The notes under the pieces were generated by a model. The model searched no databases, had not been told where the DNA came from, and saw nothing but the letters and a program-made list of their open reading frames with translations. The translations under genes and the position numbers were made by a program. A stretch of 18,196 nucleotides of DNA. It comes from Lentisphaeria bacterium (GTDB taxonomy: Bacteria; Verrucomicrobiota; Lentisphaeria; Victivallales; UBA1829). Shown here piece by piece: positions 6,343 to 15,651 of this stretch. The DNA is taken from NCBI GenBank assembly GCA_017456805.1, contig JAFTIQ010000046.1, positions 1-18,196 on the forward strand. Direction: 5' to 3'. The number at the start of each line of letters is the position of its first letter. The first letter of the stretch is position 1.

Positions 6343-9300
6343 TCAGCGGATGATCAGGCAGGCTGTTCCATCGGGGGCCAGCCGGAGACGGTATTTTCCG
6401 TTGCCGAGAGCTGTAACCGGAGTTTCGCTGGAAACGCTTCTGCCCTCCAGCAGAGAGGGATCGATCTCAATCACAGCGGAAAGGACATCCTTATCCGAGG
6501 GGTTGTAAACAGGCATCACGATTGCTCCGTTTTCTGCCCACGAAGCAAGGATTCTGCCATTGCCCTGAAGACGGATCAAAGGATGTTCTATCATTGCAGC
6601 GACCTCAGCAGCAGCATGTTCCATCAATTCACTGATGCCGTCTTTCGTGTATGCCATGCGGTCATGAAGCTGATCTTCTTTGACCAGATGGGGCGGAACG
6701 TTGAAAAATGCAGCACTTGCCTTTTCATTATGTTTGATTGTCAAAACGGGAATTTCTGCAGAGAGCAGGACTTCCGCGCCATCCGTTTCATAACGGCCGG
6801 TACAGCGTTCATCATCGCAAAACTCTTTCTTCTCCGGCATGAAGTGTTCCGTTCCGGAAACCCATGTGATGGTTTTTCTGATGCCTGTATCTTTAACACC
6901 GAAAAGATCTTCCAGTCCGGAGACATCTTCACAGCAAAGCAGGGAAACGCCTTCAGAATGAAGTTTGCGGATATGGGCAATGGTTGACTCTTCCATTCCT
7001 TTCAACGGAGGAAGAACAAGCAGGGAAAGATCATCTGCACTCAAACCAGGCAAATCTTTTTCCAGCACCTGGAACCCGGCACTCATTCCGTGAACACGGC
7101 AGCTCTTTGCAATGTAAGGCACATCTTCCGCCGCAGTATTCCGGACATCAATGATCCGGTATTGAGGATATTTGACGATCAGCATGAAATCCTTTGCCGC
7201 TCTGCGGGAATTGTCAGAGGAAACAAAAGCAGCCTTCCGGACAGGTTTGACCGGACGGTAATCCACCACGTTCCGCCACGCCATAAGCAGATTTTCATAC
7301 CACGCCTGGAAGAAACTGCATGCCTGGAATCCGCATTTTTCCCAGAAACGGAACCCGTTTGCAATGAAATGACCCGATCCATAACAGAACTCATAGACAT
7401 TCTTCAACATGCGCTGGGGATAAGAAACCGGGCGCTGTCCAAAGGGCGGATGTGCATAGTAAACAGCACCGTCCGGACACCCGGCAACTCCGCCGTCAAT
7501 ATAGATTTCCGGATAGAATCGTGCTCCGGGCAGAGTCAGAAGACTGGATGTCAGGAAATAACTGCCGCTGCAAAGTTCATAACGGCATGCGTAAGGATAA
7601 TCCTCAAATTGCCAGAAACCATCGGTATCTGTTGTGGCAAATTCGTTCTGAAGCACCCGGATGAATTCCGGACCTTTCAGGTTTGACGCATAGAGACATG
7701 CCGGACCGTACTGGGCAAATTTCAGGGTGGGATTGCTCTTCCGGAACTCCTGAAGAAGGTTCACTTTATTGATATAACTTTCCCGGTTGATAAAATCAAG
7801 CCACTCTTCCCAATAGTTTTCAGCAAGATAGATCAGGGTTGCGGCTTCGATCTGCCGGGCATTTTCCGCATAAAGTTTTTCCAGCTTTTCGACTTCCAAA
7901 CCATCATCGTTTTTCAGTTTTGCGAACTCAATGAGTTTCTTCAAAACAAAATCCCGGTAGGTGTAGGTCCAGTACAGAGGCTTCTGAACGATTTCATCGG
8001 AAATATTCACATAATCCGTTTCCTTGATCAGATCAAGGTTATCAGCAATCGCCGGGTTGTCGGCACAACGGCTGGAAAGCCAGACGAAATTCTCTCTTCC
8101 ATAGGCACGGACCGTGGGATATACCTGATATTTCCGCGCTGCCGGCGGCAGAAAGTTGGCACAGGAAATATAATGAGGTGCGTTGGCACTTTTTCCTTTC
8201 CAGGGATCAAAGGCATCGGTCATCAAACCGCGTGTTTCTGTCCGGGAGTTGTAAAGATAAGGCAATCCGGAAAGGATCGGCGGAGGCGGCGCACCGGCTT
8301 CTCTGGACATTACTTCGAACGCCCAGCGTTTCCGGAACATTTCCACACTGGAATCGGTATTTTCCAGATTCAAGTGCCAGACACCGCAGGCAAGATCATC
8401 CAGCTCTTCCAAAACAAGGGTCAATTCCGTATATTCCATGACTCCGATCTTGAAGGATTTGGAGTGCTGCGTATAGTTCAATTCCCGAACCGGACGCAGG
8501 AGAGCATCTTCCAAAGTGATCCTGCAATGTGCCGGGATCTGATCTCTGCCGGTCAGACGAACCTGAAAATGAGGGGCTTCTTTCTCAAAAAAGAAATGAT
8601 TGTTTTGTGCGAACTGAACAGCTTTTTCATAGCGCGGGTCAGATTTTGGCAGACGGGCGATGATCTCTTTATCGCTGCGGGAGAGCAGCTCCGGTTTCGT
8701 TTTCTCCGTGATCCCGAATCCGGAATAAAGGACATTTCCGTTCAAATCAAAAATCGTCTCCGACGGAATCTCAGCAAATTCCCGGTTCTGGGCGTGAATA
8801 TAACTGTCAAACCCGAATGCAAGATCAAATTTGGAATCGGGTTTCAGAAAACGGACTTTCCGGCGGAAGGGCCATTCCACTTTTTTTGCCAGAACTTTAT
8901 AGAAAAATTCATCTGCAAGCCCATCCGGGATCATCACGATCCGATCATTGTAAACGATGTGCTTACTGTAAGATTCCGGTTCAATGACTTTCAAATAAGG
9001 ATTGGTCAGCAAATCCGTGCGTCTGCCATGATAGCATCCTTCTCCAATGGGAGTTTCATGCACCCCCCCCCGCAATGAGAGGGAAACATCCATGCAGTTT
9101 CCATAATCTTCCAGCTCCACATCGCAGAACATGGGATAGTAGGAAGGGGCTTCTGAGACCGGGATCGTAAAAGAACGTTTGGCATTACAGACAAGCTCTT
9201 CATCCGTTTCAATGTCATAGGCAAGGATTCGCAGAACATCAAAAAAGTGTTCCCGGGCAATAGCGATTTTTCCTTTTCCTTCCGTGATCCGGAAAGAGAC

Positions 9301-9780
9301 ACTTTCCCCGAAACCTTTGACCGTTAAAGAGGTTCCGGAAATTTCAATTTGAAGTTCGAACGGTTTGTCGAGGGCGGAATCCGGAACGGAAATTTCTTTA
9401 GCTTCCGATTTTGTGAAAATGTTCCGCCGGACTGTTCCATACTCATAAACGACTGTTTCATTTTTCTGATTCCGGCTCATCCGCAAAGCCTGTCCCCTGC
9501 CCGTAACTGTATCATAACGGAACGAGGTCAAGAATGCGAAACCGCCTTCAAAATCATTTTTCGTCATGGAAAAATCAAAGGAAAGAACTGCTTTGACCAC
9601 GCAATCAGATACATCGGGAATCACCGGAAGGAATTTGTTTCCGGCAGAAAGCAATTCAATACATTTTTCACCGCAGCGGATTGCCGGAACGGCTTTCAAG
9701 TTTGAATTATTCTCTACATACCATCCGCCGGGGAGTCCATTGGAAACCGTTTCAAACGTTTCATGAAAAAGAGTCTTCAC
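6343..9780 (-). CDS. 1145-residue multidomain glycosidase-like protein (GTG start)
   Basis: I do not recognise a characterised homologue. Counting from the GTG start, residues about 3-190 look like a concanavalin/LamG-type beta-sandwich (ETFE at the start, repeated FELQIEISG- and SVSFRI-like strands). About 190-480 is beta-rich. A central alpha/beta region (about 500-830) with acidic, aromatic motifs such as FWQFEDYPY could be a barrel. Residues about 847-1000 resemble the GATase-like trimerisation domain of GH42 beta-galactosidases, ending in LSLLVLPP and VSLLCCED. The last about 80 residues are a small beta domain. No signal peptide. An ATG at 9840 overlaps the stop of the upstream gene and would add 20 residues, but AGGAG at 9788-9792 lies exactly 7 nt before GTG 9780, and the extra segment contains an intercistronic hairpin, so the GTG is preferred. 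A nine-G run (complement of 9063-9071) lies inside the frame. It is the last gene of the operon. Confidence 0.75.
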   Translation of the reverse strand: MKTLFHETFETVSNGLPGGWYVENNSNLKAVPAIRCGEKCIELLSAGNKFLPVIPDVSDCVVKAVLSFDFSMTKNDFEGGFAFLTSFRYDTVTGRGQALRMSRNQKNETVVYEYGTVRRNIFTKSEAKEISVPDSALDKPFELQIEISGTSLTVKGFGESVSFRITEGKGKIAIAREHFFDVLRILAYDIETDEELVCNAKRSFTIPVSEAPSYYPMFCDVELEDYGNCMDVSLSLRGGVHETPIGEGCYHGRRTDLLTNPYLKVIEPESYSKHIVYNDRIVMIPDGLADEFFYKVLAKKVEWPFRRKVRFLKPDSKFDLAFGFDSYIHAQNREFAEIPSETIFDLNGNVLYSGFGITEKTKPELLSRSDKEIIARLPKSDPRYEKAVQFAQNNHFFFEKEAPHFQVRLTGRDQIPAHCRITLEDALLRPVRELNYTQHSKSFKIGVMEYTELTLVLEELDDLACGVWHLNLENTDSSVEMFRKRWAFEVMSREAGAPPPPILSGLPYLYNSRTETRGLMTDAFDPWKGKSANAPHYISCANFLPPAARKYQVYPTVRAYGRENFVWLSSRCADNPAIADNLDLIKETDYVNISDEIVQKPLYWTYTYRDFVLKKLIEFAKLKNDDGLEVEKLEKLYAENARQIEAATLIYLAENYWEEWLDFINRESYINKVNLLQEFRKSNPTLKFAQYGPACLYASNLKGPEFIRVLQNEFATTDTDGFWQFEDYPYACRYELCSGSYFLTSSLLTLPGARFYPEIYIDGGVAGCPDGAVYYAHPPFGQRPVSYPQRMLKNVYEFCYGSGHFIANGFRFWEKCGFQACSFFQAWYENLLMAWRNVVDYRPVKPVRKAAFVSSDNSRRAAKDFMLIVKYPQYRIIDVRNTAAEDVPYIAKSCRVHGMSAGFQVLEKDLPGLSADDLSLLVLPPLKGMEESTIAHIRKLHSEGVSLLCCEDVSGLEDLFGVKDTGIRKTITWVSGTEHFMPEKKEFCDDERCTGRYETDGAEVLLSAEIPVLTIKHNEKASAAFFNVPPHLVKEDQLHDRMAYTKDGISELMEHAAAEVAAMIEHPLIRLQGNGRILASWAENGAIVMPVYNPSDKDVLSAVIEIDPSLLEGRSVSSETPVTALGNGKYRLRLAPDGTACLIIR

Positions 9781-9787
9781 ACCAAAT

Positions 9788-9792
9788 CTCCT
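9788..9792 (-). promoter_or_regulatory. Shine-Dalgarno site that fixes the GTG start at 9780
   Basis: On the minus strand AAAAGGAGA is followed by 7 nt and GTG. This is the best ribosome site in the junction; the ATG at 9840 has no comparable purine run upstream. Confidence 0.75.
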
Positions 9793-9799
9793 TTTAAAA

Positions 9800-9829
9800 C
9801 GAGAACACCGGAACATTTCCGGTGCCTCG
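9800..9829 (-). promoter_or_regulatory. Intercistronic hairpin, possible attenuator or processing site
   Basis: A perfect 8-bp stem CACCGGAA/TTCCGGTG (9806-9813 with 9817-9824) has a 3-nt loop and is extended by CGAG/CTCG (9800-9803 with 9826-9829). On the minus strand it is followed by TTTT and then the Shine-Dalgarno site. The short T run makes it at most a partial terminator, which could lower expression of the last operon gene. Confidence 0.6.
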
Positions 9830-9836
9830 CAGTTAT

Positions 9837-11213
9837 TCATTTTTTTCTCTTATCAAAGCTGATCAGAAACGCGGAGGATCCAACACCATTTTTGTAAAGA
9901 GTCAGTATCCCGTTATGGAACGACACATCGGCTCTGGTCATACTGTGGGTATGGTCCAGAATTTCAGCGGAGACGAACGCCCCGTCCATACCCTCCACTT
10001 TGATTTGCAGGGAAAGTGCATTGCTGCGGTAATCCGCAACCAGAAGCATCCCCGTTTCCCCATCTTCAGAAACTCCACCCTGAAGGTAAAGCGAATTCGA
10101 AAGGCTTTGACTCCTGATCTTCCGGTCGAAGCACCCCATCAGCTTTCCGAACATGCACATGGAGTAATAATTTTTATTATATCCGCCGAAATAATTCAGG
10201 TATCCCCAATCCCCAACAGGATTTGCTCCATAATAGAACGCGGATTTCAAGGGAGTTTCCTGCCATCCGCAAAGGACAGAAAGATTATACACCGCGGAAT
10301 CGATCCCGCAAAGACCGTTTGAGCTTTCCAGAGCCAGACGGCGTCCTTCTTCGCTCATGTTTCTCTGAATACCATCCCAGCTCACAAGATAGTGCCACTC
10401 TGTCACCGAAAGTTCACAATCCGGGAAACCTTCCTTCTGCAAAAATTCTTTCATTTTTGCCGGCTGTCCGATCAGAGAATCCGGGTTCGCTTCATAGCTG
10501 TGCCAGGAAATAAAATCCGGTGCGATTCCGGCTTCTTTGCAGGCCCGCAGGATCGGACCGATCAGATCCTCCCGGTAACCGGTAGCGGCAGGACCGCCGA
10601 TTTTCAGTTCAGGAAATTCAGATTTCAGCCGTTTCAGGACAATTACAAAGAATTTGATGAATTCTTCATAACTTCCTTTCCAGCAAGTCGGATCATTTTC
10701 CGCCTCGTTCCAGATTTCCCAATACTGCATATCGTAGTGGAAACCATTCGCCCATCCCTTCGTGTAATGCCGGATGATCCCGGCAAGGACTTCCGCATAT
10801 TTTCCGTAATCTTCCGGCGGAATCGAATTGAAATGTTTCTGTTCCGGACGGAGCCCGGAATGTTCAATACTGGTTCCGAGACGGTAGAAAACCTTGCTGC
10901 CAGCCTCTTGAGTGATCCGGATCATCTCATCCGTCGGAGCAAAATAATAGTTTTCCGGATCCGCCGGATCAAGGTGCATCAACGGAAAAATAAAATGCGT
11001 ATCCACTACGCGCTGACCATTGTTCCATAATGCCCAGTCGTGAGTCCGGGAATACTCAAAATTCATCCGCTGAAAATCAGGTGTAAAATCCCGGATTCCC
11101 CGGTTGGAGAGATTCGGCGCTGAATTAGAAGAATGCAGCGCCTTGTTGAACGCTCCCGTTACAGTCCGGAAATCAGCTTCCGCACAAAAAGGATTGAAAG
11201 GAATCTTTGCCAT
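9837..11213 (-). CDS. GH39-like clan GH-A glycosidase
   Basis: This 458-residue protein has the features of retaining clan GH-A enzymes. The acid/base is E170 in YWEIWNE after beta-4, the nucleophile is E272 in SVTEWHY at beta-7, and the substrate-site motif YSRTHD is at 54-59. The pattern matches the GH39 beta-xylosidase/alpha-iduronidase group best; GH39 enzymes remove xylose or uronic-type residues. Residues about 385-458 form a C-terminal beta-domain typical of such enzymes. No signal peptide is visible, so it is probably cytoplasmic. It starts 10 nt after the upstream gene, and the stop codon of that gene forms part of its TAAGG ribosome site, which suggests translational coupling. The substrate cannot be deduced from sequence alone. 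Confidence 0.85.
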   Translation of the reverse strand: MAKIPFNPFCAEADFRTVTGAFNKALHSSNSAPNLSNRGIRDFTPDFQRMNFEYSRTHDWALWNNGQRVVDTHFIFPLMHLDPADPENYYFAPTDEMIRITQEAGSKVFYRLGTSIEHSGLRPEQKHFNSIPPEDYGKYAEVLAGIIRHYTKGWANGFHYDMQYWEIWNEAENDPTCWKGSYEEFIKFFVIVLKRLKSEFPELKIGGPAATGYREDLIGPILRACKEAGIAPDFISWHSYEANPDSLIGQPAKMKEFLQKEGFPDCELSVTEWHYLVSWDGIQRNMSEEGRRLALESSNGLCGIDSAVYNLSVLCGWQETPLKSAFYYGANPVGDWGYLNYFGGYNKNYYSMCMFGKLMGCFDRKIRSQSLSNSLYLQGGVSEDGETGMLLVADYRSNALSLQIKVEGMDGAFVSAEILDHTHSMTRADVSFHNGILTLYKNGVGSSAFLISFDKRKK

Positions 11214-11223
11214 AAAGCAAACC

Positions 11224-12306
11224 TTACATTAAATCACCCAGAGAGGCGGCTCCGATGGATTTCTGCAATTTCCGAAGACGTTCCAGAGCCTGAGTATAAG
11301 CAGGAATATCATTCTTTGCTTTGGCATCTTCGTAAGCTTTCTGGATTTCAGCAAATTCCTTTTCAAACTTTGCTTTTGCATCGCCCTGAACACCGGCAAT
11401 CAGAGATTTTACCTGAGCCGCATTTTTGGTGAATTCAGAGAAATCAGGAGCTTTATCCCACTGGATAGCATCCAGACTCTTGCGGACAGTCGGAGCCTGT
11501 TCCACGAGGAAACGCTGCATAGCTTCTTCCGGATCCTGATTGGCAAAATAACCAAGAGCAAAATTCAATTCTTTGACCCCGGGTTTCGCATGGAAAAAGA
11601 TCGTCACAGGGTTTTCGGTATGCTGTGTGATCTTTGCAACCTTTTCAGATTCAAAGACAAGGAAGTTACCATATTTTTCATTGTAGTTCTTGCTGTAAAT
11701 CGCCATTCCGTCAACCTTGGGAGCAACCTCCATGGTGCGGACTTTGAAGAAATTGACAGGGGTATCTTTTCCATTGTAACGGATCCAGCGTTCGCGGCCC
11801 TTCACGGAAGTATGTGCTCCGCCGGGACGCAGCACGAGAGAGACATTTCTGACCCCTTCCGGAATGATCACTTTCACATACACCCAATTTGCTGCGCCGG
11901 AAGTCTGAAGAACTCTGATTTCTCCGTCTTTCCATACCATATTCGCACTGGAGCTGTCCGGAAAACGGACAAAGGAAACCCGTTCCGCAGGTGCGGATGA
12001 GGGAAGATCCGCAGATTTCATCCCTTTGGCAGCAATAAACTGCCAGATATCCCAGGAACCGTTGTAGATTGTTCCATGACGGAGTCCGAGGAAGAAATCA
12101 CCCCATGCTTTTTTCACGATTTTGCCATCTGCATCAAGGGTGATCTTCAAATTCATTTCGGAATGGTGAAACTTTGCAACCCACTCTTTCTGAGTAAGTT
12201 TTACACCTTTGCGGTCAATGACCTTCTCCGTCACCTTCATGGAAGGTTCCCGCGCAGAAAGTCCTGCCAAAATTGCGGCACATGCCAAAATTGCGAGTTT
12301 TTTCAT
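11224..12306 (-). CDS. Secreted protein of unknown function with C-terminal coiled coil
   Basis: I do not recognise this 360-residue protein. It begins with a clear Sec signal peptide (KK, a hydrophobic stretch 4-15, likely cut after the A of GLSA at 18). The body (about 20-285) is beta-rich with many aromatic residues (for example KFHHSEMNLKI, NGSWDIWQF, RERWIRY) and looks like a globular lectin- or sandwich-type domain, although no known motif is visible. Residues about 310-355 are charged and helical (KAKFEKEFAEIQKAYEDAKA) and predict a coiled coil that might mediate assembly or attachment. AAGGAG lies 10 nt before the ATG. It sits 21 nt after the GH42-like gene and 10 nt before the GH39-like gene, so a role with the exported enzyme, such as glycan binding or complex formation, is plausible but unproven. 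Confidence 0.8.
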   Translation of the reverse strand: MKKLAILACAAILAGLSAREPSMKVTEKVIDRKGVKLTQKEWVAKFHHSEMNLKITLDADGKIVKKAWGDFFLGLRHGTIYNGSWDIWQFIAAKGMKSADLPSSAPAERVSFVRFPDSSSANMVWKDGEIRVLQTSGAANWVYVKVIIPEGVRNVSLVLRPGGAHTSVKGRERWIRYNGKDTPVNFFKVRTMEVAPKVDGMAIYSKNYNEKYGNFLVFESEKVAKITQHTENPVTIFFHAKPGVKELNFALGYFANQDPEEAMQRFLVEQAPTVRKSLDAIQWDKAPDFSEFTKNAAQVKSLIAGVQGDAKAKFEKEFAEIQKAYEDAKAKNDIPAYTQALERLRKLQKSIGAASLGDLM

Positions 12307-12327
12307 CTTGCTTTAACTCCTTATCTG

Positions 12328-15300
12328 TTATTTGATATTGACTGTTTTTACAGTTGAAAGTCCGGTAACATAATCCGTGATTTTGAAAGTGTAAGTTCCT
12401 TTTTCAGCGTTATAGGGAACGCCGAAGCTGTACTGGGAAGCTTTGCTTGAGTCAAGCACAACACCACGTTCAAACATCTCTTTGCCATCCGGTCCGGTCA
12501 CGCGGATCACAACGGTACGGCCCGCCGGAATTCCTTTGAAATCAAGAAGCACATTTTCCCCGGTTCTGACCTGTGCAGGTGCACTCACTTCCGGAGCAGC
12601 CTGCTTCTTGTCAAACGCGGCATAAACATGCAGAGGTTCTTCTTCGGAGAAACGGACCTTGATGGAAGCAGCACGGCCAACCAGCCCTTTTCCCGACTCA
12701 TAAATATATTTCGGAGCAGGAAGCTGAACGGTCGTTTCGCTGTTGTTACGGTTGTTATAAACCCCGAGCAAAGTAAATCCGTTTCCGCTTCTGACACGGA
12801 AGACAGGTTCAGGATTGGACTGGAAGAAGGGGATCACTGCGCCATTTTTGACGAGCAGATTTCTCAGGAATCCGGCAAACGGAGTTGATTTTTCTGCCGC
12901 AGTTTCAATGATCGCAAAGTTAAAGTTCAGCAGGATCGCCTTTCCTTTGCCGTAAGTTCTGACTTCCATCGGTTTCCGGCTGGGATCGACCAGAGCTTTG
13001 GAAGATCTGAACCCGGGAATGGAGAGAGGCTTGATTTCATAGTTTTTGCCGGGGCCAAGCACCTGATTTCCAAACAGAGCAGCCAGGGGATTGCTCTTCC
13101 GGATCGCCAGATTTTCATTCAGTCTGGCAGGTGCAAAGTCTGCGATCACAACACCGCCCTTCTTCACAAAATCAAGGATATACTGAGCTTCCTTATCGCT
13201 CATTGCGTTAATCCCGAGCACGAACAGGACTTTCATCTTCGGAAGCCGTTCTGCGGCATTTCGGGCAGTCACAAACTCAAATCCGGCTCCGGACGCATTG
13301 CAGAAGCGGATCACAGGACCGATTCCGGATTCCGGAGAAACACACCGTTCATCCACTTTCGGAGAGCGGCGGGAAACATGGTTCCAGAAAATACCGATCT
13401 TGGAATCAAACATCGGATTGCCAACCAGGATCTGGGCTTTTCCGAACCGGAGTTCCTGAAGACTATCCATGAAGTTCTTGCAGAAAGAGGGAGAAAGGTC
13501 AACAGAAAGAATATCGTGATTATAGTCACATCCGGTTGCATACCAACCGTTTCCATTCACAGAACCAAGCAGCAGATAACGGTTCATCAACGGAGTCTTC
13601 ATGTTCCGTTCCTGATGATATCCGGACCAGACGAAACGGGGGACATCAGGATAAAGACTGCGCAGGACCTGATCTTCCAGCATATTGGAATAGGGACCCC
13701 ACCAGTCAAGGCCTTCCATCATCATTTCAATGTCGTGTCCGCCGAAGGTACCTTCCAGACCGACCCGTGCATGAGGATCCTTTGCTTTGATCATCTTTGC
13801 GGTATAATGGTGAATATCAGCAAACATCCGTTCCATATATTCATTGTGGTCGTTCCATTCCGCGAACCGTTTTTCTTTCAGGGAAACGGAAAGTTCACGA
13901 TGAGGCACTTCATCAAAGGAGGAGTAGGAGCTTCCCCAGTTTTCATTGAGTTTCGCAATCGTGCCATATTTTTTCGCAAGGAATTTCCGGAAAGCCGGCA
14001 GGTCGGAAGGTCCGAATCCGGCAGAGCGATTCAAGCCGTTTTCATCTCCAAGGCTGTAAAGAATCGGAGAGAGTTCCGGCAAGCCCTTCAAACGTTCTTC
14101 CACCTGCTTGGTCCAAAGTTCTTTGATCACAGGATTGTAGAAGCCCTGGTCCTGCATTTTGGAAGCTGTTCTGGCTTCGGGAGTGGTCAGGAACTGAAGT
14201 TTCACCCCGTTGCTGGAAGTTTTTCCCATATTAACACGGACGAGGTAAGGGAGTAACTGCACATTCAACTGAGCCAGACGGCGGCTGCTTTCGGGAGAAA
14301 GATGAGTCAGTGCAATGCCGAATCCGATATTATCCACAAGCTGATGCGCCATGTTCTGGCTGTGGGGATTTCCGAAAGTCGCCTGATAATACAGCGGAAG
14401 GATATCTGATGGGAAGTAAAGAACTCTGTCAGATTTCGCAATCATTCTGCCTTTTTTATCGGAGACGACAGCGTAGAGATAACCGGCTTCGTTGGGCATA
14501 CGGTAGTTTTTGAAGGTATGGGAAACAGATTTGGTTCCGGCGGGAACTTTGATCCGGATTTTTTCCCAGACTCTGTCATTGGGAGTATCCGCGAGACGCA
14601 GTTCAAGAACCACATCTTCCGCAGGAGCTTTTTCCAGGTTCACAGTTGCTTTGAAGGGAGCTTTTCCCCGGAGATATTCGGAAGAAACAGCAATCTCCAT
14701 TGCCCCGAGTTCCGATTTCCGTTCAAATTCAAAAACACTGCATGCTTTTCCTTTGACAATAATATCGCAGAAATATTTTCCGTTGGCGGCGATATCTGAA
14801 ACAGAAATTTTTCCATTCTGCGGAACTTTTCCTGTTCTGAGGATCTGATTGAACTCATCACGCAAACGGTACTGGGCACCGGCAGGAGCCGCAAGCCAGG
14901 AGCCATGATCGGTAACCGTTCCGGTAGACAGATCTTTTCCGGATGCCCACTGGATCGCACGGGTGAAGAAGACAAGTTCGTTTTCCTGAAGAGCCTTTGC
15001 ACGGTTTCCGGCGAGGGTATAGGAACGAGTGATTGCCGGATTGGCAACAGGATTCCGGATCACAAGGATCCGCCCTTTGCCGTACTGATAGGCTTTCAGG
15101 TCGCTCTCTTTATAAGAATTTGCCACTTCTTTCAGGAATCCGGGAAGCGGAATGGGATTCTGAAAGATCTTCTTGTAGGGCAAACGGGTTGTGGAAATGA
15201 TCATCCCTGCCCCGTTCTGAACTTTCTGAAGCATCTGAAGCTGAGCATCCGCAGGTGCTTTGACAAACGGAGCATTTCCGACAAAGATCACATCCAGATC

Positions 15301-15630
15301 CTGACCGAGCTTTGCCCGGAGCTCTTCATCCTTTTCAAAGGGACTCGTTCCGGAAAGTGCTGCCCGGTAAACGTTTTCTGATGCATAGGTATAATATGTC
15401 TGGGGCAGGAACGGAACATACTTGATATTCATTCGCTGGGCAAGTTCCAGCACATCCCGGGCTCCCGTCGGCTGGACAAAGAACAGAACATTCAGCTGCG
15501 GGGTCGTCTTGTCCCAGGTCAAATGTTCTGTTTTGTAATTTTCTGTTAATTCATTGACATACCAGCCGTCATGTTTTGCAAAAGAGACTGCGCTGGACAG
15601 CAATGCCGTGAATAATAGTACTTTTTTCAT
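12328..15630 (-). CDS. Large secreted GH42-like (beta-galactosidase-type) glycosidase
   Basis: This 1100-residue protein has a Sec signal peptide (1-18, cut near SFA/KHD). The central region (about 415-700) carries the GH42 hallmark helix: FRKFLAKKYGTIAKLNENWG (548-567) followed by SSYSSF. The preceding strand YSLGDEN places E530 as the likely acid/base, in place of the usual N-E pair. Flanking it are an N-terminal alpha/beta domain (about 45-230, GATase-like, with strands LNVLFFV and LDVIFVG), an Ig-like domain (about 300-405), a second GATase-like domain (about 740-880, with VLFVLG and GGVVIADF) matching the GH42 trimerisation domain, a beta domain and a C-terminal Ig-like domain (about 1020-1100). 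GH42 enzymes usually have about 650-700 residues, so this one is strongly extended. A GAGGG ribosome site precedes the ATG. It is the largest exported protein of the operon and probably acts on a complex external glycan. Confidence 0.82.
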   Translation of the reverse strand: MKKVLLFTALLSSAVSFAKHDGWYVNELTENYKTEHLTWDKTTPQLNVLFFVQPTGARDVLELAQRMNIKYVPFLPQTYYTYASENVYRAALSGTSPFEKDEELRAKLGQDLDVIFVGNAPFVKAPADAQLQMLQKVQNGAGMIISTTRLPYKKIFQNPIPLPGFLKEVANSYKESDLKAYQYGKGRILVIRNPVANPAITRSYTLAGNRAKALQENELVFFTRAIQWASGKDLSTGTVTDHGSWLAAPAGAQYRLRDEFNQILRTGKVPQNGKISVSDIAANGKYFCDIIVKGKACSVFEFERKSELGAMEIAVSSEYLRGKAPFKATVNLEKAPAEDVVLELRLADTPNDRVWEKIRIKVPAGTKSVSHTFKNYRMPNEAGYLYAVVSDKKGRMIAKSDRVLYFPSDILPLYYQATFGNPHSQNMAHQLVDNIGFGIALTHLSPESSRRLAQLNVQLLPYLVRVNMGKTSSNGVKLQFLTTPEARTASKMQDQGFYNPVIKELWTKQVEERLKGLPELSPILYSLGDENGLNRSAGFGPSDLPAFRKFLAKKYGTIAKLNENWGSSYSSFDEVPHRELSVSLKEKRFAEWNDHNEYMERMFADIHHYTAKMIKAKDPHARVGLEGTFGGHDIEMMMEGLDWWGPYSNMLEDQVLRSLYPDVPRFVWSGYHQERNMKTPLMNRYLLLGSVNGNGWYATGCDYNHDILSVDLSPSFCKNFMDSLQELRFGKAQILVGNPMFDSKIGIFWNHVSRRSPKVDERCVSPESGIGPVIRFCNASGAGFEFVTARNAAERLPKMKVLFVLGINAMSDKEAQYILDFVKKGGVVIADFAPARLNENLAIRKSNPLAALFGNQVLGPGKNYEIKPLSIPGFRSSKALVDPSRKPMEVRTYGKGKAILLNFNFAIIETAAEKSTPFAGFLRNLLVKNGAVIPFFQSNPEPVFRVRSGNGFTLLGVYNNRNNSETTVQLPAPKYIYESGKGLVGRAASIKVRFSEEEPLHVYAAFDKKQAAPEVSAPAQVRTGENVLLDFKGIPAGRTVVIRVTGPDGKEMFERGVVLDSSKASQYSFGVPYNAEKGTYTFKITDYVTGLSTVKTVNIK

Positions 15631-15651
15631 GAAAAGCCCTCTTCTGTTATA

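Noticed and set aside
8173..9078. Antisense frame of 301 residues opposite the 1145-residue protein gene
   Set aside because: Shadow of the real frame; Phe/Arg/Ile-rich composition without recognisable motifs.
13378..14256. Long antisense frame of 292 residues opposite the GH42-like gene
   Set aside because: It lies wholly within a well-supported coding gene, has no domain-like pattern or ribosome site, and such mirrors arise from codon bias.
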